From Hetaerina americana (taxonomy: Eukaryota; Arthropoda; Insecta; Odonata; Calopterygidae), in assembly GCA_022747635.1 (NCBI GenBank), contig JAKTNV010000024.1:3626665-3690664 (forward strand): a stretch of DNA of 64,000 bases, written 5' to 3'. The number at the start of each line of letters is the position of its first letter. The first letter of the stretch is position 1. The notes under the pieces are model-generated. The model made no database searches. It was not told where the DNA came from and was given only the letters and a program-made list of their open reading frames with translations. Positions 1-13,380 of the stretch are shown piece after piece. A program made the position numbers and the translations under genes.

Positions 1-729
1 TTAGTTAATCTATATGATTTTAACGGTTCTCATTCTCACCGCAAATATCGGTCTCGACGTATGGAATTTTCACATTTTATATCGGCCTCGGCATATTTGA
101 GTCTAATTAATACGATCTAGAGTTTGAGTCATACTTCCGTCCGATACTTATTTTATTATTATTATTAACTACATTTTTGAAGCCGCTTTATGAAAACGGA
201 TATGAAAATTCTTTAATATTATCTTAATTCTGCTGAATGTTTGTCCAAGAACGTATGAATATTCAGTTTGGCACGGATATAAACTTGGACATGTATAATC
301 AAGAAGCATAACTCCACGCGCTGCGATATTTTAAATTCACGAAAGCGGGAGTCCTGATCTTTTTACCACAAGTTGGCATCAAAGTCTCCAAGCCACTCGG
401 GAAATAGGACAGGGGTCTTTCTTTCTTCCGTAATATTTGTTTCTCTTCCGCCGGTCTCGCTCGTCAGTCTTTTATGCGGTTTAGTAGCGTACGCCTTACC
501 ACGCAGAAGCTTTTTTTGGGCTACTCATCCATGCATTAAAACGTTTGCTCGGAGACAAATCCGCCGCTCTACTTGCTTCAGCGTTTAATCCCCGTACAGC
601 TGCATTTCCATTCCCCGCATACTTGTAATTGTGTGAATAGGCGTATGTTTGCATCTGTTATGCATGCACGTGTCTTCGTGTGTGTATGTTTCGTCGTGCC
701 GCCTTATTTTGAGACCGCCTTATTCCGTT
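1..729. other. Unassigned AT-rich noncoding DNA
   Basis: I see no gene, RNA or recognisable repeat here. The short open frames near the right end have no recognisable domain and run into the adjacent GC-rich island. Confidence 0.5.
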
Positions 730-1500
730 TTATGAGAGAGGGTAGCGGAGGAAGAGAGGCGCGAGCTCGAGACACGGGCAAGCGGACGGGAGATGTTCAC
801 TCTTTTGTGGTCGCCATTTTCCATGCTTACGGCCGCTCCCACCCTCCGGGAAGGCCGGCTGCTCAAAGATGCTTCCCTTTAAACCCCCCACCATCCCATA
901 TCCCCACCCACCTCGTTCTTTAAAACCCCGCTGAATATTCACTTTGAGAGTTTGCACAGCGCCTCGGTGTCGTCTCCAAAACTCGTAGAATAAACATTTG
1001 CAGTGTCGGTTCAATTCACAGGGCATCATGCACCTGAGTACTTCATTGGAGCGGATGCCCCGCCTTGCGTCCACACAGTGTATCGCGACACCCCCAAAAG
1101 CTCAACCCCCCCCCCTCCGTACCGCCGACTCCCATCAACCTGCCTGTTATTCTCTCCCCCACCCTTTCCTTTCTTCTTCTTCTTCTTCTTCACACCTTTC
1201 ATTGTGCAAACCTCCACTCACTCTCCTCCTGCATTCCCTTCCTTCTTAGCACCCTTCGAGGGCCCGGTCTCCGCCCCCTTCATAACCCGCACCCTCTTGA
1301 ATCCACCTCCACCCCTTCCCTCATCATCCGCGACCCTTTTCGCACTTTCCGCACGCCTTCCCTCGTTTCCCCGCTTAGCATATTCCCCGCTCGAAATGTC
1401 AAGAAGTAGGACGTGGGGAGGAAGATAAGAAGTGTCTTTGAGGGGCGGAAGGGGATTGGGAGCGCGGTGGTCCCGCGCAAATGGGGAGACGAGAGGCGAG
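730..1500. other. GC-rich, CT-biased island with a TTC microsatellite
   Basis: The plus strand is dominated by C and T, with many CCC and CCTCC runs and a short (TTC)n tract near 1170-1192. The composition removes stop codons and so opens frames on both strands. The predicted peptides are low-complexity (Pro/Ser/Leu-rich one way, Gly/Glu/Arg/Lys-rich the other) and show no domain. I treat the open frames as composition artefacts. It could be a host regulatory or untranslated segment, but nothing decides this. Confidence 0.4.
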
Positions 1501-2233
1501 ATATCAAACCATGTTTTTAATGCCATGACGGTGAAATTCTGGATACAGATACAACCGGCAAAGGGAACTGGGAATTTGACGATAACCGGAATCGGATTCG
1601 GACGGCCCTGAAAGAAACCGGAAAAAATATCCGGAAGTGTCCATCATCATCGTGGGATTTGGTAGGTTTTCCACGGGAAGAATATGGAGATATGTCACTT
1701 GAACTCGCTAGTATCTTTTTTAATGTTAACAAAATGAAAGGATTATTTTTATACATGCTTTGCGTGTCGTGTACTTCTTGGCTCTCGGTAAGAAAACAGG
1801 GAAAAACGATCGTACTCTTAAGCGCGAGCTGGTTCGCATGTCTCCCTTCGCCGCTAGCTGGTTCTAAATGAAGGGAAATGTGATATTTGTAACGGACCGG
1901 GTTGCAATCACTGAATGAGAGACATGACCTATAACGTTGCGATTTCCATTAATTGTAGTTGTAGGTTGAAAATGAAAATTTTAAATAATAATTCCACGAC
2001 TATATGCCGTGATCCCATTATTTGATTCATCCCTCCGCACATATGCGTTGCTCCTGGGTGTTATGACATAGATACGAACATGCACTCATTGCCACTAGCA
2101 TGTGCAGGTACCTGTACACCTCGGCAATTTTCAGTTTTGTTATTTTATGATCGCCAAATGTTTCATTTTTTTACATAGATGACAGGCGTGCAATGGCTAT
2201 GTCGTATTAAATGATGAACATAGATCTAAGTAT
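1501..2233. other. Unassigned noncoding DNA
   Basis: Mixed-composition sequence between the CT-rich island and the first LINE copy. No domain, RNA or clear repeat is visible. Confidence 0.45.
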
Positions 2234-2704
2234 GAGTCCTACCAACTGCTGGGCACGGCCAAGTGGGCTGTCTGTGGTGAACGACAGCGGGAGAGGCGAA
2301 CCTTCCGCCCCCATCATCCCACGAAATTCTTGCGGATGGTAATCAATGGCTGGAAATCATTAGACAGAAGATTACTGAACTAGTTGGAATCGGAACTTGT
2401 AATATTAGGTCAAGACTGTAGGCAGGGAAGCTAATATCTATAAAGTTTGATATAGAAAGAGGAAATATAAATACTTAAGGATAATGCTCGGTGAAATTGA
2501 TGGATAGCGGGGATTACAGGGGCGATAGTCGTAGATTAACATACAGTGGAGGGGAAGAGATTTAGCGAGGGGCGGCTATAATACTGGACAAAATGGTAGG
2601 AAGGAGCGTAATCAATGTAGAGCAAGCGACTAATTGAATATCATTAACATAAATAAAAGCTAAACAACGAACTTGGTCATCATTCAGTTTTATGTACCAC
2701 TAAG

Positions 2705-2925
2705 GAATTTATTTATCGACTTAATTGGGCGAGGTTGAGACCTATAGTCCCTTCTTCCACCTAAACCTTACATCACAGACATTATTACTTACATTATATT
2801 ATTACATTGAAGACAATCACATACAACCAAGCCCTAGATGGAGGAAAATCCACCTAGGCGGGAATCGAACCCGCGACCTCTGGGTTGGTAGGCGAGGACG
2901 TTACCCCGCCGCCACCGGGGGAAAA
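2705..2925 (-). mobile_element. tRNA-derived SINE inserted in LINE copy 1
   Basis: Read on the minus strand, the head has a Pol III A-box-like stretch (TGGCGGCGGGGTAACG, about 2902-2917) and a good B box (GGTTCGATTCC, about 2861-2873), spaced as in a tRNA. An unrelated AT-rich body runs down to about 2705. LINE coding similarity stops near 2700 (VIIQFYVP) and resumes near 3010 (DWNATV), so this unit sits inside the LINE. The exact ends and target-site duplication are not resolved by eye. Confidence 0.7.
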
Positions 2926-4241
2926 GGAATCAAAGGTGGAAATAAGTCGACAAGATTAATGGCCAGTTAAAAGAAATAACTGAGTTTTCCTGTAAGTAAA
3001 TATTATATAGTAAAGAGGGATTGAAACGCGACGGTCGCTGAGAGAGAAATGGTAGTAAGGTAAGGGCTTACGGCTACGGAGCAATCAATAACCGCAGGCA
3101 ATAGATAGGGTTTAATCATAACAAACACCTAATTAAAAACCAAAACCAGAGTAAAAATACATGCTCATTGTAAATTCCTGGAAATTCAGATAGAAATCAA
3201 TTAGACTTTGTTACAACTAGGCACAATTTTAGGAATAACGCGACTGATGCACAGTTTCCTCGGAACGGGTGCGGATTCATATCATAATTTAGTGCTAATG
3301 AAGAGCAACATTCAAGAGAATGAAAACGCAGACGGTTGACGGAATGGAATGCAGGAGCACTAACCGGAACGATAAGAAAAGAGTGCCATCAGGGTGTAGA
3401 GAAAATTATGAGCGAGGAAAAACTGACGGTTACAACAGAAAAAATATGAGCACTTGTCAAAAAACGGAGATCGAAAACCAAAAAGGAAACAATACGCGGA
3501 GTAAATAGAAAGGGAACAAGAATACCATGGGTTACAGACATGACGATGAGAGAGATAGACGGTAGAAGGAAATGGAAGAATGAAGCACAGAGAAAGTGAG
3601 GATAAAATAAAAGATTATATAGTATGTAAGTGAGGCGGGAAGCTAATTTTAATAGGGAGAAATAAGCGTGGTGGAAGACGTAGTCAGGATATGGAAAGCT
3701 GCAAGGATATGAAAAGCTATCATGGGAAGTGTGAAATTGGTGCCCTACGTAAGAAAGTGAAAGACCTATCAGGAAGTAAGAAGGGAAAATATGTGCAAAG
3801 AACCAAAGATAAACCAGGAAAATGAAAATTTGCCAGGAAAGATTCAACAGAGATGGAAGGAATATACATAAAAGTAATTGGTAAAGACGTATAACCAGTA
3901 GGCGTAGGACGAGATGAGGGCGAAGATAAGGATAAAAGGTCCAGACATACTTGATTATGAGACAAAAAGGGCATTACCTGAAGTGAAATGACATATGGCC
4001 GTGTGGGTAGATCAAATTCCCACGGAAATACTTGAGGGTTTCGGTAAACGTGAGAGGAAAAGTTTTTATGGACTAATTCGTAGTGAGGGAGAAATTGGGC
4101 CATTCTATGAAGATTCGTAGGAAGGGTGAAATTGGAATCATATATGAGAGAGGATTTGGCCGGAAGATTTCCTTAGATAAACTACTTCCTATCGAAAAAA
4201 AGGAAATAGCAGCAATATCTGAGGACTGAAGAACAGTAAGT

Positions 4242-4547
4242 TTGATTTCACACGCGGCTAAAGTGACAATTAGGCTCATCAATAAGAGGATACAGAGCAG
4301 GACAAACGATTACTTAGGGGATGATCAGTTTGATCTGATGATCAGTTTCAGGAAGGGAAGAAGCACGCCTCATTCCTTATCAGTAATGAGAGGAACATTG
4401 AAAATGGAGAGGAGCATAGAAAACAATAAGAATATATTTGTTTCTTTCGTTTATTTCGAGGAGGCGGTAGATAGAGTGAATTGGATAGAATTAATGGATA
4501 TGTTGCAGAAAATAGGAGTATATTGGAGGGATAGCAGACTAAATTGA
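4242..4547 (+). pseudogene. Reverse transcriptase fragment (LINE copy 1)
   Basis: A 100-codon open piece of the RT domain. It contains the block ISHAAKVTIRLINKRI (the usual SLISHASKI-LRIINRRI), then TNDYLGDDQF, then FRKGRST, and then FVYFEEAVDRVNW, which corresponds to the palm motif FVDFEKAFDRVNW. In that motif the first catalytic aspartate of RT is replaced by Tyr (VYF for VDF). Extra residues (DLMIS) break the QFGFRKG block, consistent with a small duplication or frame wobble. The downstream palm region with the ADD motif is frameshifted (traces such as SFTGDQ near 4750). It is non-functional. Confidence 0.85.
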
Positions 4548-5345
4548 TCTGATTACGTCTCATACTGCTTAGATATGAGTAGGGGACGGAAATTCCGGAT
4601 AGACAGTGTTAGCAAGAGAAGTGAGGCAGTGTTGCCCATTATCACCTGTGCTGTTCAACTTATATGTATCTGGATTAACTGGTTCAAGTGGCATGGAAAG
4701 CATTGTATAAAGGAATGAAAGAAGTTGGGGAAATCATAAACTCATTTAGTTTCACTGGTGATCAAGTTTTAGTTATCGAGTCTTCCAAGGAGTTGTAGGA
4801 TTTTATGAGCGTATTGTGAAGCCAGTGGGGTGAGAATAAATGTAAAAAAATCGAAGGAAATTCGGTTTTAGAGAAATAATAAAAACTCTGTCAAATATTA
4901 AAATATCAGTTCATAAATTATAGCGGTTGGAGCAGTTTAGAAGTTTTTGGACCAAAATGGTCAAAGTAGTAAGGACAAAAAATGAGGAATTGCATTGAGC
5001 AAAGATAACTTTACCAAGGAAGAAATTAATGGCAGGGACGTTGTTTAACGATTTTTAAAAAAGACTCGTGGACAATTATGAAGCGTGGTTTGTTTGGCGC
5101 GGCCGTTGAAGATAACAAGCGTAGATTGGAGGCTTTTGACAAGTTATAGAGTGGAGACAGACGGGAAAGGTGAAATATACAGAAGAGAAAGCAAACTAGG
5201 AAATGCTATGGATGGTGTGGAAGGGGTGGTATTGTTGGGAGTAATCCGAAAGAAGCAGGAAAGATGAATGCATTGCATTCTGATTGGCGATACGATGTAA
5301 AAGACTGTGACAGAGTAGAGTGTCAAGGAAGAGGTAGTAATCACA

Positions 5346-7380
5346 GTGATGATCTCGCGAACATTAATTCGAGGTGTGTTTTAGCCTCAATGGCTTTTTT
5401 CTGTTCCCCAATGTGATGAAACTGTGGAAAGTATTTTCATCATTAGAATAAGGCTTAGGTAAACTGAATATTTTCCATTTGCTTCGCCAGTCAATGATTC
5501 AATACGTTAGTTAAACCAATGGAATCCGTACCACGTATTAAAAACTTATTAAGGCATCAATGTATCATAAAATTCAATTTTTACACAATTATTTATGGGA
5601 ATGAATTTTGCATCCCCTCTCTTCATTGAAGAGAATGCATGCAATCAATTTATTGCAAAACTAGCCAATCGTCATCATCTACGCATGGATTCCCATTGAA
5701 TAATTGCGTGAAATATACTGTTTCGATGAAATAACCCAACATTAAGAAAAAATATGTCAGCTCTTTCCTAACATCTTGCACACGCTCTATTCTCCTGGGC
5801 CACATATCAATTGATTTACACCCCGTTCTTAATGTGAGTCCATCATCAATTTGCATGAAAAGGTCGAGGATAGAATGGCGGCAATTACCCGTTGTATCAT
5901 TGGGATCATCTAGATATTTCGTATGGCAAAGGAAAACCACATTTCAGCGAAAACTGATTATGCGAAAACATAAAGGGAAGAGATTGATGAGACGCATCGA
6001 CAATTGAAAGAGGATTTAATGGCTTTTAAAAGATTCGAGCATCAGTGGGGAAGGACATGTATGCATGAGGTCTAGAATACATTTTCTTTCGTTTACTATG
6101 AATTAAGGGTGTATTAGTTTATTTAGAACAGGCTGGGAGAACTTAGGCTCATCACAGCGCAATAAGGCTTATATTAATAAATGCCATTAAGTCATCAACA
6201 TTAGTCTTTTCTATGGTTGTGGCGCCAATACTTGATGGTCCGTGTATACTTTTATTTGCTTAAAATTTTATTAATGTCGGCATGCTATTTTCATTTAATT
6301 AATATATTTCAGTGAATGTACTAGATCAATTATGAGGAATTGGTGTATATTATCTCTATCCTACAATCTATATTAAAGAGTGTATATTATCTACATGTAT
6401 ACTCTTAACTTAGGTAATTGATCTAAGTTGATCTATCGTCATAACTTGTAAACGTATATCAAGGACTAAGAAAACTGTAGTTTTCACCCAACTTTACCTC
6501 GGTACGACGAGCTTCATTGCACGTTGTGTTCATATGTTCAGGTTCATGGGTTCAGGTACCTAGATGATGCCACATGTGTGATAAAACCCATCTTACCACA
6601 ATAAAGTTTTACTAAATCTACAAATATTTTCCAATCCCTCAACTGATATTAGAGAAATTCCCAGTGTGATAAATGCATTATCCAAACACATCTCGAGTAG
6701 ATATTACATTTCGGGAAATAAATATGAATAGATCGTTTCCGTGGCGGGGACTTCTTAGGAGTATCAAGGAAACAAAATATTTTCGTCATTCGTCTATTTA
6801 AATATCTCAAATTCCGTGCAAAATAATTCTTCTTCTTCATTTTGAATTTTAAATACTCTTTTTCTCTTCAATGTGTTACCATAGATTTTAGTATTACTAG
6901 AAAATGAGCAACATCTTTTTGTTTCAAATGCGAGGGATTAAATGGAAATGTTTGATCGAGAAAAAACCAAATGCCTCCTCTGGACGGGCATAGGCGATGA
7001 GAGTAAATTTTTTTAATCTTAAGAAAATATTTCATGAAAACAATTAAAAAATCCTTCTATGGTTCGAAACTAGTCATCAATTCCTTGAGAGGACTCACTC
7101 AATAAAAATCCTTTAAAATCGAATTCTTATTTAATTGCAGATATACTTTCATGGGAAAGTTTCATGTTTATCACTCCCTTCATGATTAGGTCTGAAGTTT
7201 TTTAAATGAGGAGAAAAATGAATATATTACGGTGCGATTTGAGAATAGATCATTGTCATTAGGAAATGTGTCACCTTTTCAGAGGATTACAGCCACTACG
7301 CCATCAAAACTTCCATTGTCAAGATCATCCGACAGGGCTTTTTCTCCTTTTCACTCAAAAGGAAGAAAAATCGTTTGGGC
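5346..7380. other. Unassigned AT-rich noncoding DNA
   Basis: No domain, RNA or known repeat is recognised. A minus-strand frame at 5650-5940 has no recognisable motif and is not supported as a gene. Confidence 0.45.
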
Positions 7381-7386
7381 ACACAC

Positions 7387-7445
<59 letters not shown>

Positions 7446-7464
7446 GACATACATACATACATAT
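7381..7464. repeat. Compound microsatellite (AC)n(GT)n(AT)n(CATA)n
   Basis: A short AC tract, then GT repeats to about 7400, then about 20 AT units to 7441, then CAGACATACATA-type repeats. The open frames across it encode only Tyr-Ile repeats and are artefacts. Confidence 0.95.
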
Positions 7465-7499
7465 GCCAAATCCAGAGGACGGTAATCTATTTTAAGAAG

Positions 7500-8700
7500 C
7501 AAATCTTTCCTTCACTCCAATCCCTTTCCTCCCTCCATAACCTTTCGCCCCTACTCCAATCTCTTCAATAGATGAATTGAGCCCTCGCAAAAATGAATCC
7601 GGAGGCGAAGAATGGGATGAGATGAGATGGGGAGAAAGGAAAGAGAAACGGAGATGGAGGCAGGATATATAGAATGGTGGGGTGGAAGTCGAGGGAAGTG
7701 AGGGGGATGGGTAGAGCAGTGGGATGTGTATGGAGAGGCAAGAAGGTTAGGCGTTCGGGTGGGTGCTGGTGCTCTGGCTTCGTGTTAAGTACGGGTGGGT
7801 TGGGAGGGTATTGACAGTTATTGTAGTCGCGTGGTATGATTTTTGGGTGCCGACGAAGGTAGATGAAGAAACTTGAATCAAGAGCAGAATCGGAAGTGGC
7901 GATATCTCACTTTGGCGATGATATTTGTGCCCATAAGTGTTGATTGAATCGTGTTAAAACACTGGGTGTCGAAATTTAGACATGGGTGATGAGAAAATAA
8001 TTTGAATGCTTAACTTAAATGTAGACGCTGATAACATATTTCCAACATCTGGTACACCTGCTGCATAATGTCAATTTGAACTATTGTTAATTTAGCACTT
8101 GGGAGATATACCGAAAAATTGATTAAATAAACCGGTGAACAGGAAGAATAATCAATAAAAAACGGGGCGATGTGCCTCGTTAAGCATTTTTTTATTTGAA
8201 TCCCTAGAATAAAAGAAAATGTTTTAATACTTTACACTACCCGGTTTTTTAACAACTTTCTTAAAAGTATCAAATTTAGATCAGTGGAAACTGAAGTGAT
8301 GCAGTAGAAACTGAGCTGTTGATGAGGCTTACATACATTGACTAGGTCAAGTTCAAATAGTAGTGATGCAAGTTATATCTTACATTATTGAGAGTTATTT
8401 GCGCTAAGTTTTTGATTGCCGCTTAAAATGTTGTTTTTGCAAATTCACGCAGTATTAGAAACTCGATGTAATATTGGACAAGAGAGGAATTGTAGAAGTG
8501 TAATTGTTTACAGGAAATATAGATAACACTATGAGAAGGAATGAGGAGTTTCTGTTGAAAAAGGGCCCTTGGGGGAGGGGGGGTAGGGAAGGAGAGAATG
8601 TCGTTGCTAGAATCAGGCGTGGTGGGGAACTACTAGATGAGGGTGAGGGCACTCATCGAGAGGTACCAAAAGTATGTCTTCATATCTGTTTTACTTCGCT
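7500..8700. other. Purine-rich patches with a G-quadruplex motif
   Basis: The plus strand is strongly G/A-biased at about 7590-7860 and 8520-8660, separated by ordinary AT-rich sequence. At 8571-8587 closely packed G runs (5 G, A, 7 G, TA, 3 G) fit a G-quadruplex pattern. Frames here give low-complexity peptides only. Confidence 0.5.
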
Positions 8701-11700
8701 TTGATAATCTTGTTCCGTCTGGCATAAACTTAAAATTCTTTGACAGCTTAGTGTGCCAATTAAAGACTTGAATAAACCAGATTTACGTCAAATAGGATTA
8801 CAATTTTTGTGAGCGTTCATGAGGATTACAAATCTTCCCATCCTGCCGCAAAACCAATCTTAATTACTTCCTTCTTCCAAATAATGTTTTGCTCTCTTTT
8901 TTAATATATTCTACTTTAACGAGTAATTTGTCAGCCAATATGTTCTACCTTCCGAAAAACTTAGCTTAATTTTAAATTGTATCACCCAATCGGTTTTTTT
9001 ATCTTTCATTTATGAGCAATTTTCATCGTACACATTAACAATTCATAGGGAAGATCAGGAGAATCAGCAGCTACTCTCGGTGCTGCGACGCCAATAAAGA
9101 AATCTTACGAAAAAAAACAACTAGGCCAAATATCTAACTGGTGGAGTTTTACTCTGTAAGTGGCGATCATCAGACGTTATTTCCAATAGAAAAATCTAAA
9201 TAAATGGCATTTCTTAACTAGTCAACATAAAAATGCTGGTGAAATCTGTCTGCCTCTAATCTCACACTCTTTTTTATGCTTAGTTTAGAGATTCTTAGTC
9301 CATAGTGTCAAGGAACTTCTTCAACATATAATCAGGTAGCAAAATGTTCACGCTAGCGTCAATTTTTATTTCATACGTTACAATCTGCTAAATCTAGTTT
9401 TCATCTCACGTTCTACTGACTCATAATGTTTCTTTTCATTCACCACACTCAGCACAACAGTATCTTTAATCTTTATTTCAATTTTCATCTTCATTTATTT
9501 CCATAATGACATTACCTAACTACAATTTTCTGACATTATTTTATCATTATATTTTTCTGACGTTGGAGCCCTTTTTTTCTTGATATTTATTTATATTTAC
9601 GTGAGTGGTTCACTTTGTAAGTTTATACTTTTCATCAAACACAAACAGATTAGCGTAATTACATCGCTATATAATATTTGTACCTCACATGATGTCCATT
9701 AATAAGATTAAAGAAGTTGTTTTTATAATACTTAAATGAGAAGTATTCTGTTTTTAAGTTAATTATTTTAATGCCCAAGTAAACTTATTAAAGAGTATCG
9801 TTTACCATACATATAAAAGTTATCATATATAATGCCGTAAATAATTTTATTACCCCTTTCGATGTCTGCCTTTGACTAAATGGTGTTGTTGCTTTCATTG
9901 AATTGGAATCAGTGAGCCTTTAAAATACTTAAGTATTCTTAAAAAAATGTTGGTGAATATCCGTTTTTAATTTTTACAAGGTTAGAACGACAGAAGTGAC
10001 GCCAAAAGGGGTATCAATTACGAATACCAACATTTAACTACAGAATATCTTCTTAATAAAAACAACGGAACTAATATTTACCAGCATTAATAACGTGAAC
10101 GGTGATTACTGATTTCAAATCGTCAATCCAACATCTGTTTTTGGTCAGTCAAAATTTAGCAATTGGATGGTCATGGCTCTTGGGTACCAATAGGATTGTT
10201 TTATCCCTCCAGGGTCAGTCAAAAACTGAACAATCAACATTAAAATAGGCGTAATAATTTGCAAATTTATCATTTTTGTGAAAACTATTCTTGATCAATG
10301 ATAAAAATCATATGAAATGTCGATGTAAATCTCATTTGCGCAATATTTTTAAACTGAAAAAATTTCTTATCTTTTTGTCTTACTTTGGGAGAGGTGAATT
10401 TGAGCGTCTATGGCACATTATGAGTAATGAGGCAAGTCGCCTTCTTTTACTAGCAGCAGGATTGATGATTTAAAGAGATATAGAGTTGTTATAATGTTAT
10501 AAAATAATTGAGAACATAAGATTAACTCGTAAAAGAAGACAGGTTAAATCGAAGCCCAGAAGGTCTTTAAATTACGAAATTTAAGGACAGTTACAGTAAA
10601 ATGGGATTGATCTAAGGACTTCGTTTGTATTAATATAATAAAGTCCATTAATTGAAGTAGTGACAGGATTACAAATCATCCAAAGCCTATTTCATTCTCG
10701 CAGATGTTGAATGAAAAATTATCACCTGAGCTACCTACGTCAGGTTATTATGCCTATTTTCGCATAGCCATGTGCCTTTTTTGTATTGAAGTTGCCTTTG
10801 AGGGTCCTATACAAAATATGACCATCACTTTTCCAATTTATTCACCCAGCATCGTGCATCTATTCATTTGGAAACTTCCAGTGACGAATCACATTGCTTG
10901 GCTTTAAATTTCATTTTCAACTAAAATCTTGTTTAAGCATATATCTTAACCTTATGCGCGGTCAAGGTAGTCTTGGTTATAAATGCTCACTATGTATTTA
11001 TATAGCTCACTATGTATTTATCTTCTCTCTTCGCTCTTTATCCAGAAGATGGGGACGCTCTTGCTTAGCAAACTTTTGATGGTGAAAGTAGTCTCTTCCT
11101 TTCTCTTGCTCACCAAAAGCTTCTTATCTGAGTGCATCTTACTTTATTCTCATGTAGCTATATATGAGACGGATTTTATGTGACTTGCGTGCACAATCTA
11201 GTGAATTTTGTGGCACACTGATGTAATTATAGATAAGAGCTTATTTTACATGCCATAGTTAGAGCGCGAACGATAAGATGATAAGATTCTTGTTGTTAAC
11301 AGCGAAGAATGAATAGTCTGATGAAATGTGACATTTAACGGTATAAATTTAATAAAGTTTTCATGGCATTAATATGATCTGCATTTGGGGAAAATGCCAT
11401 GAGCTTACAGAATATATGCTTGACAAAGTGTGCAGAAAATGCCTATGGAAGCACAGGCTTTCGAATTATTATTATATCTTAATACAGCCAATCAATTATT
11501 TTTTACATTAAAAAAGATAAAAATCGATGTGATTTCCTGGATATCATAAATATGGAAAAAAGATGGCAAGAGGGAGAACGAAAATGGTGCCACTACTTAA
11601 ATGTATGCATTTCAAAACTCTGCCGTGATACGTGATGAGTACGATCTCCATCTATCCGAACTAACCTTTGGTATAACAGTGATTTAGTTATCAGCAGGAA

Positions 11701-12360
11701 AACCATGTACTGTATTTCTTCCGTATTTCCCTAGACATCATTTAGGGCCATTGTTTTAAAAATATTTCCTGAAAACCTTTTTACAAAATCTCTTTATTGT
11801 GATTTTTCAATTTCCTTAATGCCATTTTTTTCGGCAATCGTTTCATTCGCACGCAGCGAATATGATGAAAAAATACGAATCGTGATAAGTATTTTCCCTA
11901 ATAAGTTGTGATACATTGCAGTTTATGATGGAATGGTTTTGTATGGGGTAAAAGCTATAGCTAGTAAAGGTAACGGATGGAATATATATCTCATCTTTCT
12001 GATGGGTTTTCTCAGTCTATATCGTAGTCTTAAAATTCTATTTACATATAAATTTCTCTCCGATGAATGGGACTAAATTTTGCATCTAACACCTAGCTAA
12101 TTAGTTTGCCAACGGCTCTCATTTCATAACTGACAGTTCCATAAGGTGTTTCCCGTAGAAGATTGTGCTTTTAAGAGTGAGCAATACATAAAATCCCGAA
12201 GGGTAAATTTTAAAAAATCGTTTGAAATGCGTGCATTTTTAAGCTTTTATTGGATACTATTTTTAGAATCACACGACACAGATAATATGGAACTCGCGTG
12301 CAATAAAGTTCCCAGTGTTTTGGCAGGTCTCTCCCTTCTAAACAATTATATGTAGTTGGG
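8701..12360. other. Unassigned AT-rich noncoding DNA
   Basis: About 3.7 kb with no recognisable coding, RNA or transposon signal. The only clear local structure is a 17-bp tandem duplication (GCTCACTATGTATTTAT) at 10985-11001 and 11005-11021. Two similar GGTCAGTCAAAA segments also occur near 10144 and 10211. Confidence 0.45.
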
Positions 12361-12790
12361 AGAATATTCCAGCCTCGCGTTGGCCTAGAGATGGAAGGTG
12401 CTTCCCTACTGGCGCTCCTCCCCCCGTTCCCAAGTTCGCTTCAAATGGCAGGTCATTTGGGATACGACCCACCATAATAAACTGTGAGCGAGGTTGATAA
12501 GGCTAGTGAGCCACCGAGGTACTTGAAATGGACCGTGGAGGAGGGAGATTATTCTCTCCAGACGTCTCACGGACCGAACGATGCAGAGTCATGGGCGCCT
12601 CTGTCGTGGGTGGGCAAGATTCATATTTATACACCCGATGTCTAGACCCATCCCTTCGAGGCTTATATCGTTAGCTATTGCCTTTTATTCCATGGCGATG
12701 CTATGGATCTGGCGTTGGTATTCAGGATAGCGTTATGGCGTTTGCATCGCTCTCTCCCTTAATTGTGACGGAGTAGTTCTCCGAAAATCA
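12361..12790. other. Moderately GC-rich unassigned segment
   Basis: A 400-bp stretch richer in G+C than its flanks and of higher complexity than the CT-rich islands. It has no long open frame and no similarity I recognise. It could be an old repeat or a host regulatory segment. Confidence 0.3.
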
Positions 12791-13380
12791 TAAACATTTC
12801 CTGTCAACGTTTCCGGTTGGCATTTCATGCTTATGCTTTCCATTTGTGTCCATTGTTTGCTGAAGAAGGTATTTCAGAAAAATAATCGAAACAACAACAC
12901 TGTGAGCACAATAATCTTGTCCATCCTTGTTTGGAAATGATTGATGATAATCATTCAGGTATTTGAGTTCAATGATTCTGTGATTAGTTTCGGCTTTTCT
13001 TGCTTTTTATCATTTTAAATTTGTAAAACGACTACCATGTGAAAGCAAGCACTACCTACAATAATTAATGGGCAAGAAAAGAATTCGATGGAACTAAAGG
13101 TAATCTACGGGTGACATCAAAAACACAAATGATGGTTATCACGGTGTGATTAGAAATAGTGATTGGTGACTCAACTTGGAAACTCCCATTTTAAGTGCAA
13201 CGTCGTAAACATAAAATTGGTCAGTGTGCCAGAATTTTACCGTTTGCCTCCCTTTTTCCATTCGCTGCATTCTAACTTGTCGGGCGACCCTTTTCTTTCA
13301 TCAGTTCTTATCGAACTGAATATTTATCCACTTAAGGAGCTGCACACTCCGCCTAATCCATTCGTGGCAATGGTAAAAGG
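12791..13380. other. Unassigned noncoding DNA
   Basis: No recognisable feature. The 77-codon frame at 13163-13396 lacks any domain. Confidence 0.4.

Larger units (their letters stand above)
2234..5345 (+). mobile_element. Decayed non-LTR retrotransposon (LINE), copy 1
   Basis: This is an old copy of an endonuclease/reverse-transcriptase LINE. Reading across frames on the plus strand, the order is: a 5' leader matching copy 2 from the shared GAGTCCT; an AP-endonuclease start near 2390 (IGTCNV-like); the VIIQFYVP stretch near 2690; the endonuclease C-terminus near 3020-3310 (DWNATV, then GLIITNT); a linker; RT beginning near 3940 (GPDILD); the RT fingers and palm near 4240-4550; and a C-terminal domain near 5100-5330. 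Many stops and frameshifts rule out activity. A tRNA-derived SINE interrupts the endonuclease region. The start and end are set by alignment by eye to copy 2 at 19.5-21.7 kb. Clade assignment is not certain. Confidence 0.85.

Noticed and set aside
3389..4103. Hydrophobic minus-strand frames resembling membrane proteins
   Set aside because: They are antisense to LINE copy 1, whose purine-rich coding strand gives Phe/Leu/Ser-rich antisense peptides.
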